Positions 1-9,897 of a stretch of DNA of 64,000 nucleotides are shown here, piece after piece. The stretch is from an uncultured Aquimarina sp. Lineage in GTDB: Bacteria > Bacteroidota > Bacteroidia > Flavobacteriales > Flavobacteriaceae. The notes under the pieces were generated by a model that saw nothing but the letters and a program-made list of their open reading frames with translations, had not been told where the DNA came from and did not search any database. Numbering within the stretch: the stretch's first letter is position 1; every line of letters starts with the position of its first letter. Position numbers and translations under genes: made by a program. The DNA is taken from assembly GCA_947496555.1 (NCBI GenBank), contig CANMDH010000015.1:49124-113123 (forward strand). Reading direction: 5' to 3'.

Positions 1-1
1 C

Positions 2-850
2 GTATTGGGAGTAGAATTTATTGCAGGAAGAAATTTTGATCCAGAACGAATTCCTGATAAATACGGAGTAGTGCTAAACGAGGAAGCTGTAAAAGTACTA
101 GGTTGGGGAGAAAAAGAAAACTATGCCCAAGATTCACCCATAGGTAAGTATGTTGCTATGACAACAGAAAGTGCTGACAAAATGGAAGTATTGGGAGTGG
201 TTAAAGATTTTAATTTTAGTAGTACAAAAGAAAAAATCGGCCCCTTGATTATTCTGCATCAGGATAATGATTGGGTGTGGAACTATGGCCGGGGGCGTAC
301 ATTTTTGGCAGCTCGTATAGATCCTAATATTATAAATAATTCAGGTGACCTACAAGAACTAATTGAAGAGGTACAGGAAGAAATGTCCCAAATGGATCCG
401 TCTGTTTTGTTTGAGTATAGTTTTATGGATCAGGAGTTCGAAGAGACATTTAGATCAGAACAGCGAATGGCAACAGTTCTTAATATATTCACCCTATTGG
501 CATTAATAATTGCTTGCTTAGGTTTATTTGGCTTGGCGGCATTTTCGGCTGAGCAGCGAACCAAAGAATTAGGAATTAGAAAGGTTCTTGGTGCTAAATT
601 CTCTGAGCTGGCAATGTTATTTTCATCTGAGTTTACCAAACTAGTGCTGATCTCGGTACTATTGGCTTCACCCATTGCATATTTGTTGGTGGATGAATGG
701 CTTACTGATTTTGCATACAGAACACCTATAGATATCTGGGTATTTGGAGTTGCATCCTTACTTGCAGTAGTAGTTACAATAATTACAGTGAGTTTTCAAA
801 CGATTAAAGTATCTAGGACTAACCCAATAGACAGTTTACGAACGGAATAA
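2..850 (+). CDS. MacB/FtsX-type ABC transporter permease, C-terminal part (truncated by window start)
   Basis: This is the 3' end of a large permease gene whose 5' part lies before the window; the frame is open to the first base. The visible ~280 residues hold the second MacB periplasmic core domain followed by the last FtsX block of about three membrane segments, including the conserved KELGIRKVLGAK loop. It closely matches the C-terminal third of the next gene (both carry GVEF-AGRNFDP and SFMDQEFE motifs), so the two are tandem paralogues. The stop is followed 11 bases later by the next ATG with an identical AATAAAAAGGA spacer, so they are co-transcribed. The family couples ATP hydrolysis in the cytoplasm to periplasmic work (lipoprotein, peptide or toxin efflux); the substrate cannot be told. 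Confidence 0.85.
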   Translation, partial: VLGVEFIAGRNFDPERIPDKYGVVLNEEAVKVLGWGEKENYAQDSPIGKYVAMTTESADKMEVLGVVKDFNFSSTKEKIGPLIILHQDNDWVWNYGRGRTFLAARIDPNIINNSGDLQELIEEVQEEMSQMDPSVLFEYSFMDQEFEETFRSEQRMATVLNIFTLLALIIACLGLFGLAAFSAEQRTKELGIRKVLGAKFSELAMLFSSEFTKLVLISVLLASPIAYLLVDEWLTDFAYRTPIDIWVFGVASLLAVVVTIITVSFQTIKVSRTNPIDSLRTE

Positions 851-861
851 AAAGGAAAACC

Positions 862-3366
862 ATGATAAGGAACTACATCAAAATGGCATGGCGCACTGCA
901 ATCAGACAAAAACAGTTTACAATCCTTAATATACTCGGACTTAGTATTGGGATTGCCACATGTTTTATGATTGGGTTATATGTGTATAGTGAAATGACCT
1001 ATGATGCTTTTCATGAAAAGGCGGATCGAATTTATAGAGTAAACCAACCTAATATTTGGAGAAACTGGGATAATTTAGCCTCTAATACAGGGCCCAATGT
1101 AGCCATAGCACTTCGAAACGATGCTCCAGAGTTTGAAGAAGTAACACGACTACTAAGTATAGGTAATCAGATAGTGCGTTCAGAGCATAATAATGAAATC
1201 AGTATATATAATGAGCAACAATATTTTGCTGCTGAAGAAAACTTTTTTAAGGTTTTTTCTTTTGAATTTTTGCAGGGTAGTCCGGCTGCCATGGCTGAAC
1301 CTATGAGTCTGGTGATGACAAAACGAACGGCGAATCGCTATTTTGGAGAAGATAATCCAATAGGAAAAACTATTGATGTCAAAGATTGGGAGGGAGTATG
1401 GCAAACATATACTGTACGCGGTGTGCTAGAAGATGTTCCTTATAAGTCACATCTTCAGTTTGATATGTTGGTGTCACTTAGTAGTTTTTCAGATCAGATG
1501 CAGCGGGATGGATGGAAATGGATATGGACGGCATTTTCTACTTACGGTTTAGTAAAAGAGGGAACCGATATGAAAGCGTTGACCAATAAAATTCAGTCAA
1601 TACCACCAAAATGGGCACCTCCAACTACTGAACGTATTTTTAATCAGTCGTTTGAAGAGTTTACCAACGGACATCCATGGACTTTAGATCTTCAACCGCT
1701 CAAAGAAATCTATTTGTCCGAATCTCCTGATTTTCATTTTTTTGGCCCCACAGGAAACCCTCTGTTTGTTACAATATTTGGAGCGATTGGTATTTTGGTA
1801 TTGGTATTATCGAGCATCAATTTTATGAACCTATCTACAGCCAGATCATCAAAAAGAGCCAAAGAGATTGGAGTGAGAAAAGTGTTGGGTTCAAAACGCA
1901 AAGCATTGATAAAACAATTTGTAATAGAATCTACCATATTTGTTTTGGTAAGTACTTTTCTTGCATTGATCTTAGTACAACTTTCTTTAAAAACTTTTAA
2001 CACTATTGCCGAAGTACAATTACAATTACTTCCAAATTTAGGGCGCCCGGTATTCCTGGGAATAATTGTATTGTTTGTATTGATCCTAGGAATAGCTTCG
2101 GGCAGCTATCCTGCTTTTTACTTATCGATGTTTCAACCGGTAGAAACCTTAAAAGGAAAAATCAGCAATAGATTTAGAGGAAAAGGAGTTAGAAATGGAC
2201 TGGTAGTATTTCAATTTACAATTTCGATTGCACTGGTGATCTGTACATTGTTTGTACAAAAACAGCTGGCTTATACCTCTTCATTGGACATAGGTTTTAA
2301 AAAAGACAACATTCTTCAGATTCATAATATCGAACAAATTGGTTTTGATACCCAAATCCTTAAAGAAAAACTGGAATCAAGCCCTGCATTTTCTAAAGTA
2401 GGTAAGTCGTTTGGCTTGCCACCCAATATATGGTCCGGGGATAGATACAAAGCCAAAAATGGTAAAAATGAAGTCGTACAACTACGCAATGTAAGAACCG
2501 AAGAAGATTATCTGGATCTATTGGGAGTAGAGTTTGTAGCCGGAAGAAATTTTGATCCCTCTCGATCCAATGATAAATATAAAGTGATTTTAAATGAAGA
2601 AGCGGTTAAACTACTTGGTTGGGCAACAGAGGAAACCTTTGAAGCCAATTCGTCTATTGGAAAAATAGTAGCTCTGGCCTCTGGTGATGAAGATGAGTTC
2701 GAAGTAATTGGTGTAGTTAAAAATTTTAATTTTAATAGTGTACGACAAAAGATATGGCCTTTGGTGATTATTCATCATCAAAATGATAAGGTATGGGATT
2801 ATGGGGCCGGATTGTCCTTTTATTCAATGCGACTTAATCCCGAGATAGTCAAAAGTAAAGTAGATCTTCAAAAAGTAATTAACGATGTAAAGACAGATAT
2901 TGCACAGATAGACCCTTCGATTCCTTTTGAGTATAGCTTTATGGATCAGGAATTCGAAAATACGTTTGTAGCAGAGCATCAAATGGGAAATGTTTTAAAC
3001 ATATTTACCATATTGGCATTGATAATAGCTTGTCTTGGGTTATTTGGTCTCGCCGCTTTTACGGCCGAACAAAGAGTTAAGGAATTAGGGATTAGAAAAG
3101 TTCTTGGTGCCAAAGTATCAGAACTGGCGCTGCTATTTTCTTCAGAATTCGCAAAATTAATAGTTGTTTCTGTTTTTCTAGCTACACCCATTGCATACTT
3201 TTTGGTGGATGATTGGCTTACTAATTTTGCCTATAGAACACCGATTGATTTTTGGGTATTTGTAATTGCTGCTTTGTGTGCATTTTTAATTACGATGGTT
3301 ACGGTAAGTTTTCAAACGATTAGAGCTGCATCAGCAAATCCTGTAGATAGTTTACGAATGGAATAA
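862..3366 (+). CDS. MacB/FtsX-type ABC transporter permease (834 aa, double-core)
   Basis: Full-length 834-residue permease with the duplicated layout common in Bacteroidota: TM1 (about 21-42), a periplasmic MacB-like core, an FtsX block with the KEIGVRKVLGSK loop (about 330), a further TM around 450, a second periplasmic core and a final FtsX block with KELGIRKVLGAK near 745. This doubles the normal four-TM MacB/LolC unit. It lies between two paralogues with 10-11 base spacers, and the ATPase gene follows 2.4 kb later, so all four form one operon. The likely role is mechanotransmission or efflux of a hydrophobic or peptide substrate across the envelope. The permease nature is secure; the substrate is unknown. 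Confidence 0.9.
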   Translation: MIRNYIKMAWRTAIRQKQFTILNILGLSIGIATCFMIGLYVYSEMTYDAFHEKADRIYRVNQPNIWRNWDNLASNTGPNVAIALRNDAPEFEEVTRLLSIGNQIVRSEHNNEISIYNEQQYFAAEENFFKVFSFEFLQGSPAAMAEPMSLVMTKRTANRYFGEDNPIGKTIDVKDWEGVWQTYTVRGVLEDVPYKSHLQFDMLVSLSSFSDQMQRDGWKWIWTAFSTYGLVKEGTDMKALTNKIQSIPPKWAPPTTERIFNQSFEEFTNGHPWTLDLQPLKEIYLSESPDFHFFGPTGNPLFVTIFGAIGILVLVLSSINFMNLSTARSSKRAKEIGVRKVLGSKRKALIKQFVIESTIFVLVSTFLALILVQLSLKTFNTIAEVQLQLLPNLGRPVFLGIIVLFVLILGIASGSYPAFYLSMFQPVETLKGKISNRFRGKGVRNGLVVFQFTISIALVICTLFVQKQLAYTSSLDIGFKKDNILQIHNIEQIGFDTQILKEKLESSPAFSKVGKSFGLPPNIWSGDRYKAKNGKNEVVQLRNVRTEEDYLDLLGVEFVAGRNFDPSRSNDKYKVILNEEAVKLLGWATEETFEANSSIGKIVALASGDEDEFEVIGVVKNFNFNSVRQKIWPLVIIHHQNDKVWDYGAGLSFYSMRLNPEIVKSKVDLQKVINDVKTDIAQIDPSIPFEYSFMDQEFENTFVAEHQMGNVLNIFTILALIIACLGLFGLAAFTAEQRVKELGIRKVLGAKVSELALLFSSEFAKLIVVSVFLATPIAYFLVDDWLTNFAYRTPIDFWVFVIAALCAFLITMVTVSFQTIRAASANPVDSLRME

Positions 3367-3376
3367 AAAGGAAGTC

Positions 3377-5779
3377 ATGATTAAAAACTATATAAAAATG
3401 GCATGGCGTAATCTTCTAAAAAACAGGATTACCACCTTACTTAATATAACTGGTTTGTCTATTGGGATAAGTGCTTGTATAATCATTCTTATATTTATTA
3501 AGTATGAATCAAGTTTTGATAGCCATCACAGCAAAGCAGAATATATCTATAGAGTAGTACAGCACAATAAGCTACCAGATCAAACACTGTATTGGAACAC
3601 TACAGCCTATCCGTTGGCTGAAGCCTTGCGAAGTGATTTTTCAGAAATCGATATGGTCACACAAGCAGTAGGTCCTGTTGGTAGGGAGTTTAGTTTTGTG
3701 AATCAAGAAAAACAGCAAATTAGATTCGAAGAAAAAGATGTTTTATTTGCAGATCCTTTCTACACCAAAGTTTTTGATGCCCAGTGGATCGTAGGAGATA
3801 AAAACACAGCATTAGAAGATGCCAATTCGGTAGTGCTTACCAAGAGTATTGTAGAAAAATATTTTGGGTTAGATTCTAAAAACTATCAACAGGTTTTGGG
3901 AGAAACAATAGTTCTTCAAGGTAAAGACCCTCTTAAAATAACTGGGGTTATTAAGGATTTTCCAGCGAATTCTAATCAACGCTTTTCAATATTGATTCCA
4001 TATGAGTTTTTTAAAATAAAAAATCAGTATTTCGCCACAAATTGGTCTGGAAATTATCAAGGGACCACTTTTGTAGTGCTAAAAGATAAAAACACAAGTT
4101 CATTAGAATCAAAAATCTCATCTTGGAAAAAGAAATACCTCAAACCGGAAGATGATGAACGAATTTCTTATTTTCTTCAACCTTTAATCGAGATTCATAA
4201 TGAAACACTGTATGGGTCAAGCCCGGAAGGATACATATTATCATCAAACATTTTGTTTAATGCGGGAATTGTTGCCCTGTTTATTTTGATTATTGCTATC
4301 GTGAATTTTGTGAATCTACTCACCGCTCAATCTGTTTCAAGATCAAAAGAAGTAGGTATAAGAAAAGTATTGGGGAGTAAAAGATTAGACTTGATACTAC
4401 AGTTTTTATTAGAAAATAGTTTGGTTATTTGCTGTACGCTGTGTCTTTCTGTTGCTATTGTTAGCATTTTACTGGATATATTGAATGGGAAATTATCAAT
4501 TATCAACTTACAGCTTGCATTAGAGTGGAGTCATATAGTAATAATAGTCGGTATTGGATTAATATCTATTGTCTTGGGCGCTATATATCCTGCACTTGTT
4601 ATTTCTTCATACAAACCAATACGAGCACTTAAGAATAAGTTTGGATCACGCAAAAAAAATGTATTTAATATACGTAGATCTTTGATTGTATTTCAGTTTG
4701 TAGTGGTGCAACTTTTTGTAATTGCTACTATTATTGTTGGGATTCAGATGAATTATTTTAAAAATGGAAATTTGGGATTTACAGCAGATACTGTTTTAAT
4801 TGTACCAACTCCAGAGTTTAACAAAATAGATGTATTCAAGAATTCTCTTTTAGAAGAAAACGGTATTTCTAAAGTTTCTTTCGGCTCTGGGCCTCCTATG
4901 GCGGTAGAAGGGCTTCAGCTCGGAACAAGTTTTAGGCTGCCAGTACAAGCAAAAAAAGAAGCCCGCAATGCCGAAATGAAAATAGGAGATACAAATTACC
5001 TAGACTTCTATGATCTCGAATTATTAGCGGGAAGAAATTTTACAACAAACAAAGAGGTGTTTGATGAGTTTATTGTAAATGAAAAATTATTAGAATCCTA
5101 TAGCTGGACTCCAGAGGAAGCAATTGGCAAAAGAATCCAGATTAATGAAGGGCAAGCGACAATTGTAGGGGTAGTAAAAGATTATCATAATAATTCTTTT
5201 CAGCATGAAATCACTCCGTGTATTATATTAAATTGGACCTACTTCCAGAATCAGGCATTTATAAAAATCGCAAATCATAACTACCTAGCAGCAGGGACGG
5301 TTAGGACTATATGGGAGGATGTATTTACAAATTCAATCTATAAACGTAATTTTTTGGATGATTCTATAGCAAAGGAATATGCAATAGAACACCTTGTGTA
5401 TAATGGATTTATTATTTTTTCCATTATTGCTATAAGTATTGGCTGCCTTGGTTTGTTTGGGCTCATGTCTTTTGTTATATCAAGAAGAACAAAAGAAACA
5501 GGTATTCGAAAAGTGTTAGGAGCAACCGCTATACAAATATTTTCTTCCTTCTCTAAAGAGTTTATTGGGTTGGTAATTTTTGCATTCTGCGTAGCAGTTC
5601 CCATTGTTTACTATTTCATGAATTTGTGGCTTGAAGAATTTACATATAGAATAAATATATCGATATGGATGCTTGCTAGTGGCGGCTTAATAACACTAAT
5701 AATTTCAATTATTACTTGTAGTTTTCAGTCGATTAAAGCGGCATTGACAAATCCAGTAAATGTTCTTAGAGAACAATAA
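3377..5779 (+). CDS. MacB/FtsX-type ABC transporter permease (800 aa, diverged paralogue)
   Basis: Third permease of the operon, 800 residues, with the same double architecture: N-terminal TM (about 21-41), periplasmic core, FtsX loop KEVGIRKVLGSK near 330, second core containing LLAGRNF, and a terminal FtsX block with KETGIRKVLGA near 715. It is clearly more diverged from its two upstream neighbours than they are from each other, which suggests an older duplication or a different partner or substrate. The start ATG follows AATAAAAAGGAAGTC, almost the same junction as between the first two genes. The ATPase gene starts 32 bases after its stop. Function within the family is inferred only. Confidence 0.88.
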   Translation: MIKNYIKMAWRNLLKNRITTLLNITGLSIGISACIIILIFIKYESSFDSHHSKAEYIYRVVQHNKLPDQTLYWNTTAYPLAEALRSDFSEIDMVTQAVGPVGREFSFVNQEKQQIRFEEKDVLFADPFYTKVFDAQWIVGDKNTALEDANSVVLTKSIVEKYFGLDSKNYQQVLGETIVLQGKDPLKITGVIKDFPANSNQRFSILIPYEFFKIKNQYFATNWSGNYQGTTFVVLKDKNTSSLESKISSWKKKYLKPEDDERISYFLQPLIEIHNETLYGSSPEGYILSSNILFNAGIVALFILIIAIVNFVNLLTAQSVSRSKEVGIRKVLGSKRLDLILQFLLENSLVICCTLCLSVAIVSILLDILNGKLSIINLQLALEWSHIVIIVGIGLISIVLGAIYPALVISSYKPIRALKNKFGSRKKNVFNIRRSLIVFQFVVVQLFVIATIIVGIQMNYFKNGNLGFTADTVLIVPTPEFNKIDVFKNSLLEENGISKVSFGSGPPMAVEGLQLGTSFRLPVQAKKEARNAEMKIGDTNYLDFYDLELLAGRNFTTNKEVFDEFIVNEKLLESYSWTPEEAIGKRIQINEGQATIVGVVKDYHNNSFQHEITPCIILNWTYFQNQAFIKIANHNYLAAGTVRTIWEDVFTNSIYKRNFLDDSIAKEYAIEHLVYNGFIIFSIIAISIGCLGLFGLMSFVISRRTKETGIRKVLGATAIQIFSSFSKEFIGLVIFAFCVAVPIVYYFMNLWLEEFTYRINISIWMLASGGLITLIISIITCSFQSIKAALTNPVNVLREQ

Positions 5780-5811
5780 AAAAATATAAATTAACATAAA
5801 ATACATTTAAA

Positions 5812-6474
5812 ATGCTTTTACAACTAAACAATATATCAAAATGGATACAATCAGGAGGTCAAAAGGTTTTCTTATTGAAAGACATTGACCTCTGGGTTCA
5901 TGAGGGAGATTTTATTTCGATCATGGGGCCCTCGGGATCAGGAAAAACAACCTTGCTCAATGTTATTGGGATGTTAGATGATTTTAATCAAGGTGAGTAT
6001 ACTTTTCTTGATCAATCTGTACATACATTGAAGGAAAAACACCGTTCAAATCTGTATAAACAGTATATAGGTTTTGTATTTCAGTCATATCATTTGATTG
6101 ATGAATTAACGGTAAAAGAAAACCTTGAGATGCCTTTGTTGTATAAAAAGCATGGCGGATCAGAACGTAAAGCATTGGTGGCAGATATGCTGGATCGTTT
6201 TAATATTGTGGGTAAAAAAGATCTTTTTCCTTCACAACTTAGTGGTGGGCAACAACAATTGGTCGGGATTGCAAGAGCACTGATCGCTAATCCAAAACTT
6301 ATTCTTGCCGATGAACCCACAGGAAATCTAAACTCTAAACAAGGAGAAGAAATCATGGAAATCTTTAAAGAGCTTAATAATGAAGGTGTAACCATCATAC
6401 AAGTTACCCATTCAGAAAAAAATACATCCTACGGTTCTCGTATTATTAATTTACTTGATGGGGAGGTTGTGTAA
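5812..6474 (+). CDS. ABC transporter ATP-binding protein, MacB/LolD type
   Basis: 220-residue nucleotide-binding subunit of normal LolD/MacB-NBD length. Walker A GPSGSGKTT is at 39-47, the Q-loop near 91, signature LSGGQQQ at 143-149, Walker B LILADEPTG at 163-171 and the switch histidine in VTHSE near 200. The signature continues QLVGIARAL where most family members have QRVAIARAL, a mild deviation. It is the last gene of the permease operon and is expected to energise the preceding permeases in the inner membrane. One ATPase with at least three permeases implies shared use or heteromeric complexes. Confidence 0.93.
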   Translation: MLLQLNNISKWIQSGGQKVFLLKDIDLWVHEGDFISIMGPSGSGKTTLLNVIGMLDDFNQGEYTFLDQSVHTLKEKHRSNLYKQYIGFVFQSYHLIDELTVKENLEMPLLYKKHGGSERKALVADMLDRFNIVGKKDLFPSQLSGGQQQLVGIARALIANPKLILADEPTGNLNSKQGEEIMEIFKELNNEGVTIIQVTHSEKNTSYGSRIINLLDGEVV

Positions 6475-6524
6475 AATTGAAGATCAAAAGATTCTTCAAT
6501 ACATTTATACATGAACGCATCAAT

Positions 6525-6542
6525 TCCCCTCTTGAGAGGGGA
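6525..6542. repeat. short palindrome (REP-like) between convergent genes
   Basis: Perfect 7-bp inverted repeat TCCCCTC / GAGGGGA around a TTGA loop, lying between the stop of the ABC ATPase gene and the end of the convergent gene at 6594. No T-run follows on either strand, so it is a poor intrinsic terminator. It resembles the short GC-rich palindromes dispersed in flavobacterial genomes. Its copy number elsewhere in the genome cannot be seen here. Confidence 0.5.
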
Positions 6543-6593
6543 GTTAGAAGGTTAAGATTAATTACATTTCCGCATTTCATTTAAATTGTGTCA

Positions 6594-8096
6594 TCACTCC
6601 GCTTCAGGAGTCACAGTAAATTGTTTGATCGCGGCATTGGGTTCTATGATATTGTATCCTTTCCAGAATTGTGGATCGTATTTGGATAAATATTTTGGTT
6701 TGATCGACTTGTTTTCTTTACTATTTTCATAGTCGGATTCCGGTAATTGTTGGGTGTCAAATACCACCACCTCAAATTTGGTAACGTTACCAATACCCGC
6801 ATCGATCTCCAGGGCCAATTCGTTTTGTTTGCGTCTACCTTTTACATGCTTGTTCTTTTCGATTACCTTCAAGGGGCGATCAACTCCAAATATATTGCCT
6901 TTTACCTTTTCAAGATATTTTACGGTGTACTTGTTATCGGCTCCTTTGGTAAAGATCGTGGTGCCCTTATAGAGATTTTCTTTAAAACTAAGTCCTAATA
7001 ACTTAAAGTTCCTTAATAGCTTGACATTGCTATAATCCACTCGCATGATGGCAAAATCTTCTGTATTAACATAGATAGTGCCCTTAAAATCTTCTTTTCT
7101 TTTTGGTGAGAAGTTGATAATGTAAACACTACTATCATCCATATAGGTGTAGTCAACAAGCTCAAAGGTATATCTGCCTGATTTGCTTATGAAATTTACT
7201 GTAGGGTCTTCCTGAAAGAACATATTTTCAAAAAGATATTTTAGGGTAGATCTTCGATATTTAAGAAAATGACTCTTGTCTTCTTTCTTATCATCTATTT
7301 CATCTTTGGCAGCCGTTGCCTCCTCATTATTTTCAAGTATCGAATCAACCTGTACTTTGGTACCAAAGATTCCTGATTTTATTTTTAAGTACGAATCAGG
7401 TTTCACGTTTTCTTTAAATATCTTTTCTAATCTTTTAGATAAAGCTTCCATAGACCCCGAATTACTTTTGTCATACAATTCTGCCGCCTTGATGATGTTT
7501 ATTTTTCGTTTTTCGGGACCACCATAATAATCACATAGTGTTTCTGTATAATACTCAGATTTTCTTGGGATGAGTCTGGTTACACTATCAATTAGTTGCT
7601 TATTAAGTTCCTCGATAGTTGATTTTTTGAATTCTATATCCAGCTTATTAAGCGAATTGAATTCAGATTGTCTAAAAAACAAACGTTTTTGGGTCATGTC
7701 AAAATGATAGTTTTGTTCTAATCGATCTTCAACATTTTCGATGATTTCATCTATAGTAAGTTTTTTATTAGATACAAAAACACTCTTTAATTCTATGGCT
7801 TTAGGTGCGAGGTAAATGATACTATCGGCGGTCTTGTTTATGGCTATTCCCATTTTTTCATATCCCATCGAGGAAATATAAATAGAATCTGTTTCAGAGC
7901 TATTCTTATCCAAGGTGATACTAAATCTACCCTCTTCATTAGTAATGATTCCTTGATTTTCTGATAATTGTATAGTTGCATAAGGAATGGGTTCATTGGT
8001 TTTTTTATCTACTACTTTAGAAGTTATTGTTTGCGCAGATGCCATTATGGTAAATGAAAAAAATAAAAGTATTGCTCCGATATTTTTGTTTGTCAT
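6594..8096 (-). CDS. carboxypeptidase-like regulatory domain protein (secreted/outer membrane associated)
   Basis: 500-residue protein with a signal peptide (about 1-21, ending ASAQ) and then a CarboxypepD_reg-like beta-sandwich at about 22-110 (VVDKKTNEPIPYATI...GIITNEEGRF), the domain that also precedes many Bacteroidota TonB receptors. The remaining ~390 residues are charged, with beta-rich stretches near the C terminus, and resemble the large flavobacterial family annotated only as carboxypeptidase-like regulatory domain-containing protein. No catalytic motif is visible, so it is not a peptidase. It stands alone: the upstream neighbour is divergent and the downstream one convergent. Probable location is periplasm or outer membrane; function unknown. 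Confidence 0.75.
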   Translation of the reverse strand: MTNKNIGAILLFFSFTIMASAQTITSKVVDKKTNEPIPYATIQLSENQGIITNEEGRFSITLDKNSSETDSIYISSMGYEKMGIAINKTADSIIYLAPKAIELKSVFVSNKKLTIDEIIENVEDRLEQNYHFDMTQKRLFFRQSEFNSLNKLDIEFKKSTIEELNKQLIDSVTRLIPRKSEYYTETLCDYYGGPEKRKINIIKAAELYDKSNSGSMEALSKRLEKIFKENVKPDSYLKIKSGIFGTKVQVDSILENNEEATAAKDEIDDKKEDKSHFLKYRRSTLKYLFENMFFQEDPTVNFISKSGRYTFELVDYTYMDDSSVYIINFSPKRKEDFKGTIYVNTEDFAIMRVDYSNVKLLRNFKLLGLSFKENLYKGTTIFTKGADNKYTVKYLEKVKGNIFGVDRPLKVIEKNKHVKGRRKQNELALEIDAGIGNVTKFEVVVFDTQQLPESDYENSKENKSIKPKYLSKYDPQFWKGYNIIEPNAAIKQFTVTPEAE

Positions 8097-8280
8097 GATC
8101 TGAAATTTGGTTCAAATTAGTATGTATTCTTAAAGACGACATTCTTACCACAAAAGTTGCCCCATAATCGTAATAAAAATAAGACTGAAAAGGGAAGTAT
8201 TTGTTACAAAGTTAATTAGATAATATAAAAATTAACTAATAACCTCAAAACTGATAGAGGATACTATATCTTTATAGGAT

Positions 8281-9024
8281 ATGTCAGATGTCAATAAAAT
8301 AATAACTATTACTATATCTTATTTTTTAACATTGCATTTAGTTGGTTGTAAACAAGAAAGCAATGCAATGGAGATCGTCCTTAATTCTTTGGAAGCCCAT
8401 GGTGGCATAGATAAATGGAGAGGAGTAAAAGAGATTTCATATCAAAAAACTACGATACTATTTGATAGTTTGGGGGTTGTAGAGAAAAAAGGGGTTCAAA
8501 AACATAAAAATACGTTTCAACCGGATTTTACAGGAGAAATATCCTGGCAAGAAGATTCTATACAGAAGCTAGTGCTATTCAAGAACGGGAAAACTGAAGT
8601 TTTTTACAATGATATGCTACAAAATGATTCAAGTCTTGAAGAGAAGTATCATAAGAATATTATGGCTGCACATTATGTGATTTGGCAACCCTACAAATTA
8701 TTGGATGTCGATGCTCATTTACATTTTGTGGGTCAGGAACAAATTAATGGCACATTAGCCAACGTAGTTAAAGCTATATATTTTGGAGAAGATGGTCTGC
8801 CGGCGAATACATGGTGGTATTATTTTGATGCTAAAACCTACAAATTAATAGGAAATATGGTACATCATGGCGAAACCTATAGCTATATAAAAAATATTAA
8901 ATATGAAACTAAAACGGGATTATCACTAAATGCTGAAAGAAAGAGTTACCGGGTTGATAGTCTAAGAAATATAAAATTTTTAAAAGCACAGTATTTTTAT
9001 AAGATTCTATCTTTAAAGGAGTAG
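8281..9024 (+). CDS. DUF6503-like lipoprotein
   Basis: 247 residues. A hydrophobic N terminus ends in HLVGC (Cys23), a plausible lipobox, and is followed by MEIVLNSLEAHGGIDKWRGVKEI, a pattern seen in proteins that measure oxidation or changes of a substrate via a LolA-like beta half-barrel (the DUF6503 type). No catalytic residues are evident. It is a single gene; its ATG lies only 7 bases after a TATCTTTA sequence resembling the -7 promoter box, so it may have a very short leader. Family assignment is from remembered resemblance and is moderate. Confidence 0.6.
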   Translation: MSDVNKIITITISYFLTLHLVGCKQESNAMEIVLNSLEAHGGIDKWRGVKEISYQKTTILFDSLGVVEKKGVQKHKNTFQPDFTGEISWQEDSIQKLVLFKNGKTEVFYNDMLQNDSSLEEKYHKNIMAAHYVIWQPYKLLDVDAHLHFVGQEQINGTLANVVKAIYFGEDGLPANTWWYYFDAKTYKLIGNMVHHGETYSYIKNIKYETKTGLSLNAERKSYRVDSLRNIKFLKAQYFYKILSLKE

Positions 9025-9065
9025 ATGTATTTTAATATCTTAACTAAGGATAAATAATATCATAA

Positions 9066-9728
9066 TCAATGAGATCTCAATTGTTTGTCAAAAACCTGAA
9101 TAATACTATCGCATTGGGCAATACCTTTTTTGGTGGCAGTGATTTGTATGCCATAAGACCCTCCTAAACTTTGTATGATACGTTTTAGCAGTTTTTCGTC
9201 TTCAAAAGGAAACTGATTATCTTTCATCTTATCAAAATCCGAATTATAAATATAATAGCGACCTAAATATTCTCTATGTATAATTTCCTGGCGCTCATAA
9301 GCTTTTAATATCTTGTGTAAATCCCCAGAGTAGTATTTTTGTATGCCGGACTTTAATTTCAAATCATGGAATAGTTTAAGGTCTCCCGAATTGATCAAGG
9401 TTTTATAAGTAATATCTTGAGGGATGAATTCGATTAATGAAGAGATCTTAAATATTTTTTCTAGAACGCTCATTTTTTCTTTCGAATTAGTATTGAGAAA
9501 AGGAGAGATCTCTCGAGCATCATTTTGAAATTGTGTCAACTTTAGGAGGTTGTTTTCTAAGGACTTTTTGTCTGTTTCAATATCACTTTTCAGGTTTTCG
9601 AGATATGCTGTTCTAAGTTTCTTGTCCTTACTGTTTTCTGAACATTTATTTAAACTAAAGGCGATCGTAATCCCTATAATTACGATTAGAGTTTCGCCTA
9701 ATGCGTATTGCCAATTAATTTTTTTCAT
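9066..9728 (-). CDS. DUF6090 family membrane-anchored protein
   Basis: 220 residues. An N-terminal membrane segment (about 8-26, YALGETLIVIIGITIAFSLN) is followed by a charged helical domain (KKLRTAYLENLKSDIETDKKSLENN...). This arrangement and the LxxLxxDIxxD pattern are typical of the DUF6090 family, which is widespread in Flavobacteriia and has no known function. The stop is convergent with the lipoprotein gene at 9024. It lies downstream of the ABC/M1 gene but is separated from it by a strong terminator, so it has its own promoter. Confidence 0.75.
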   Translation of the reverse strand: MKKINWQYALGETLIVIIGITIAFSLNKCSENSKDKKLRTAYLENLKSDIETDKKSLENNLLKLTQFQNDAREISPFLNTNSKEKMSVLEKIFKISSLIEFIPQDITYKTLINSGDLKLFHDLKLKSGIQKYYSGDLHKILKAYERQEIIHREYLGRYYIYNSDFDKMKDNQFPFEDEKLLKRIIQSLGGSYGIQITATKKGIAQCDSIIQVFDKQLRSH

Positions 9729-9833
9729 CTGTTTACATTTATTGTTTTTAATCGTGTCGATTTCATTGGATGATAAAATTTACATTGTCGAGTATAAGAT
9801 ACTAATAAATAGATTAGTTGAACGTATGAAACA

Positions 9834-9875
9834 AAAACCCCCAATCAAAACAGCGCTGTTTTGATTGGGGGTTTT
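9834..9875 (-). terminator. strong intrinsic terminator of the ABC/M1 peptidase operon
   Basis: Perfect 21-bp palindrome (AAAACCCCCAATCAAAACAGC and its complement) without a spacer, so the RNA forms a long hairpin with a 4-base effective loop and U-rich flanks. It lies 23 bases after the stop of the minus-strand gene ending at 9898 and would stop its transcript before the DUF6090 gene. Being symmetrical, it would act on both strands. Confidence 0.9.
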
Positions 9876-9897
9876 CAGTATTCAATTAACTACAACT

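Noticed and set aside
9550-9864. 104-residue plus-strand frame opposite the DUF6090 gene
   Set aside because: Antisense shadow of a well-supported gene that also crosses the terminator.
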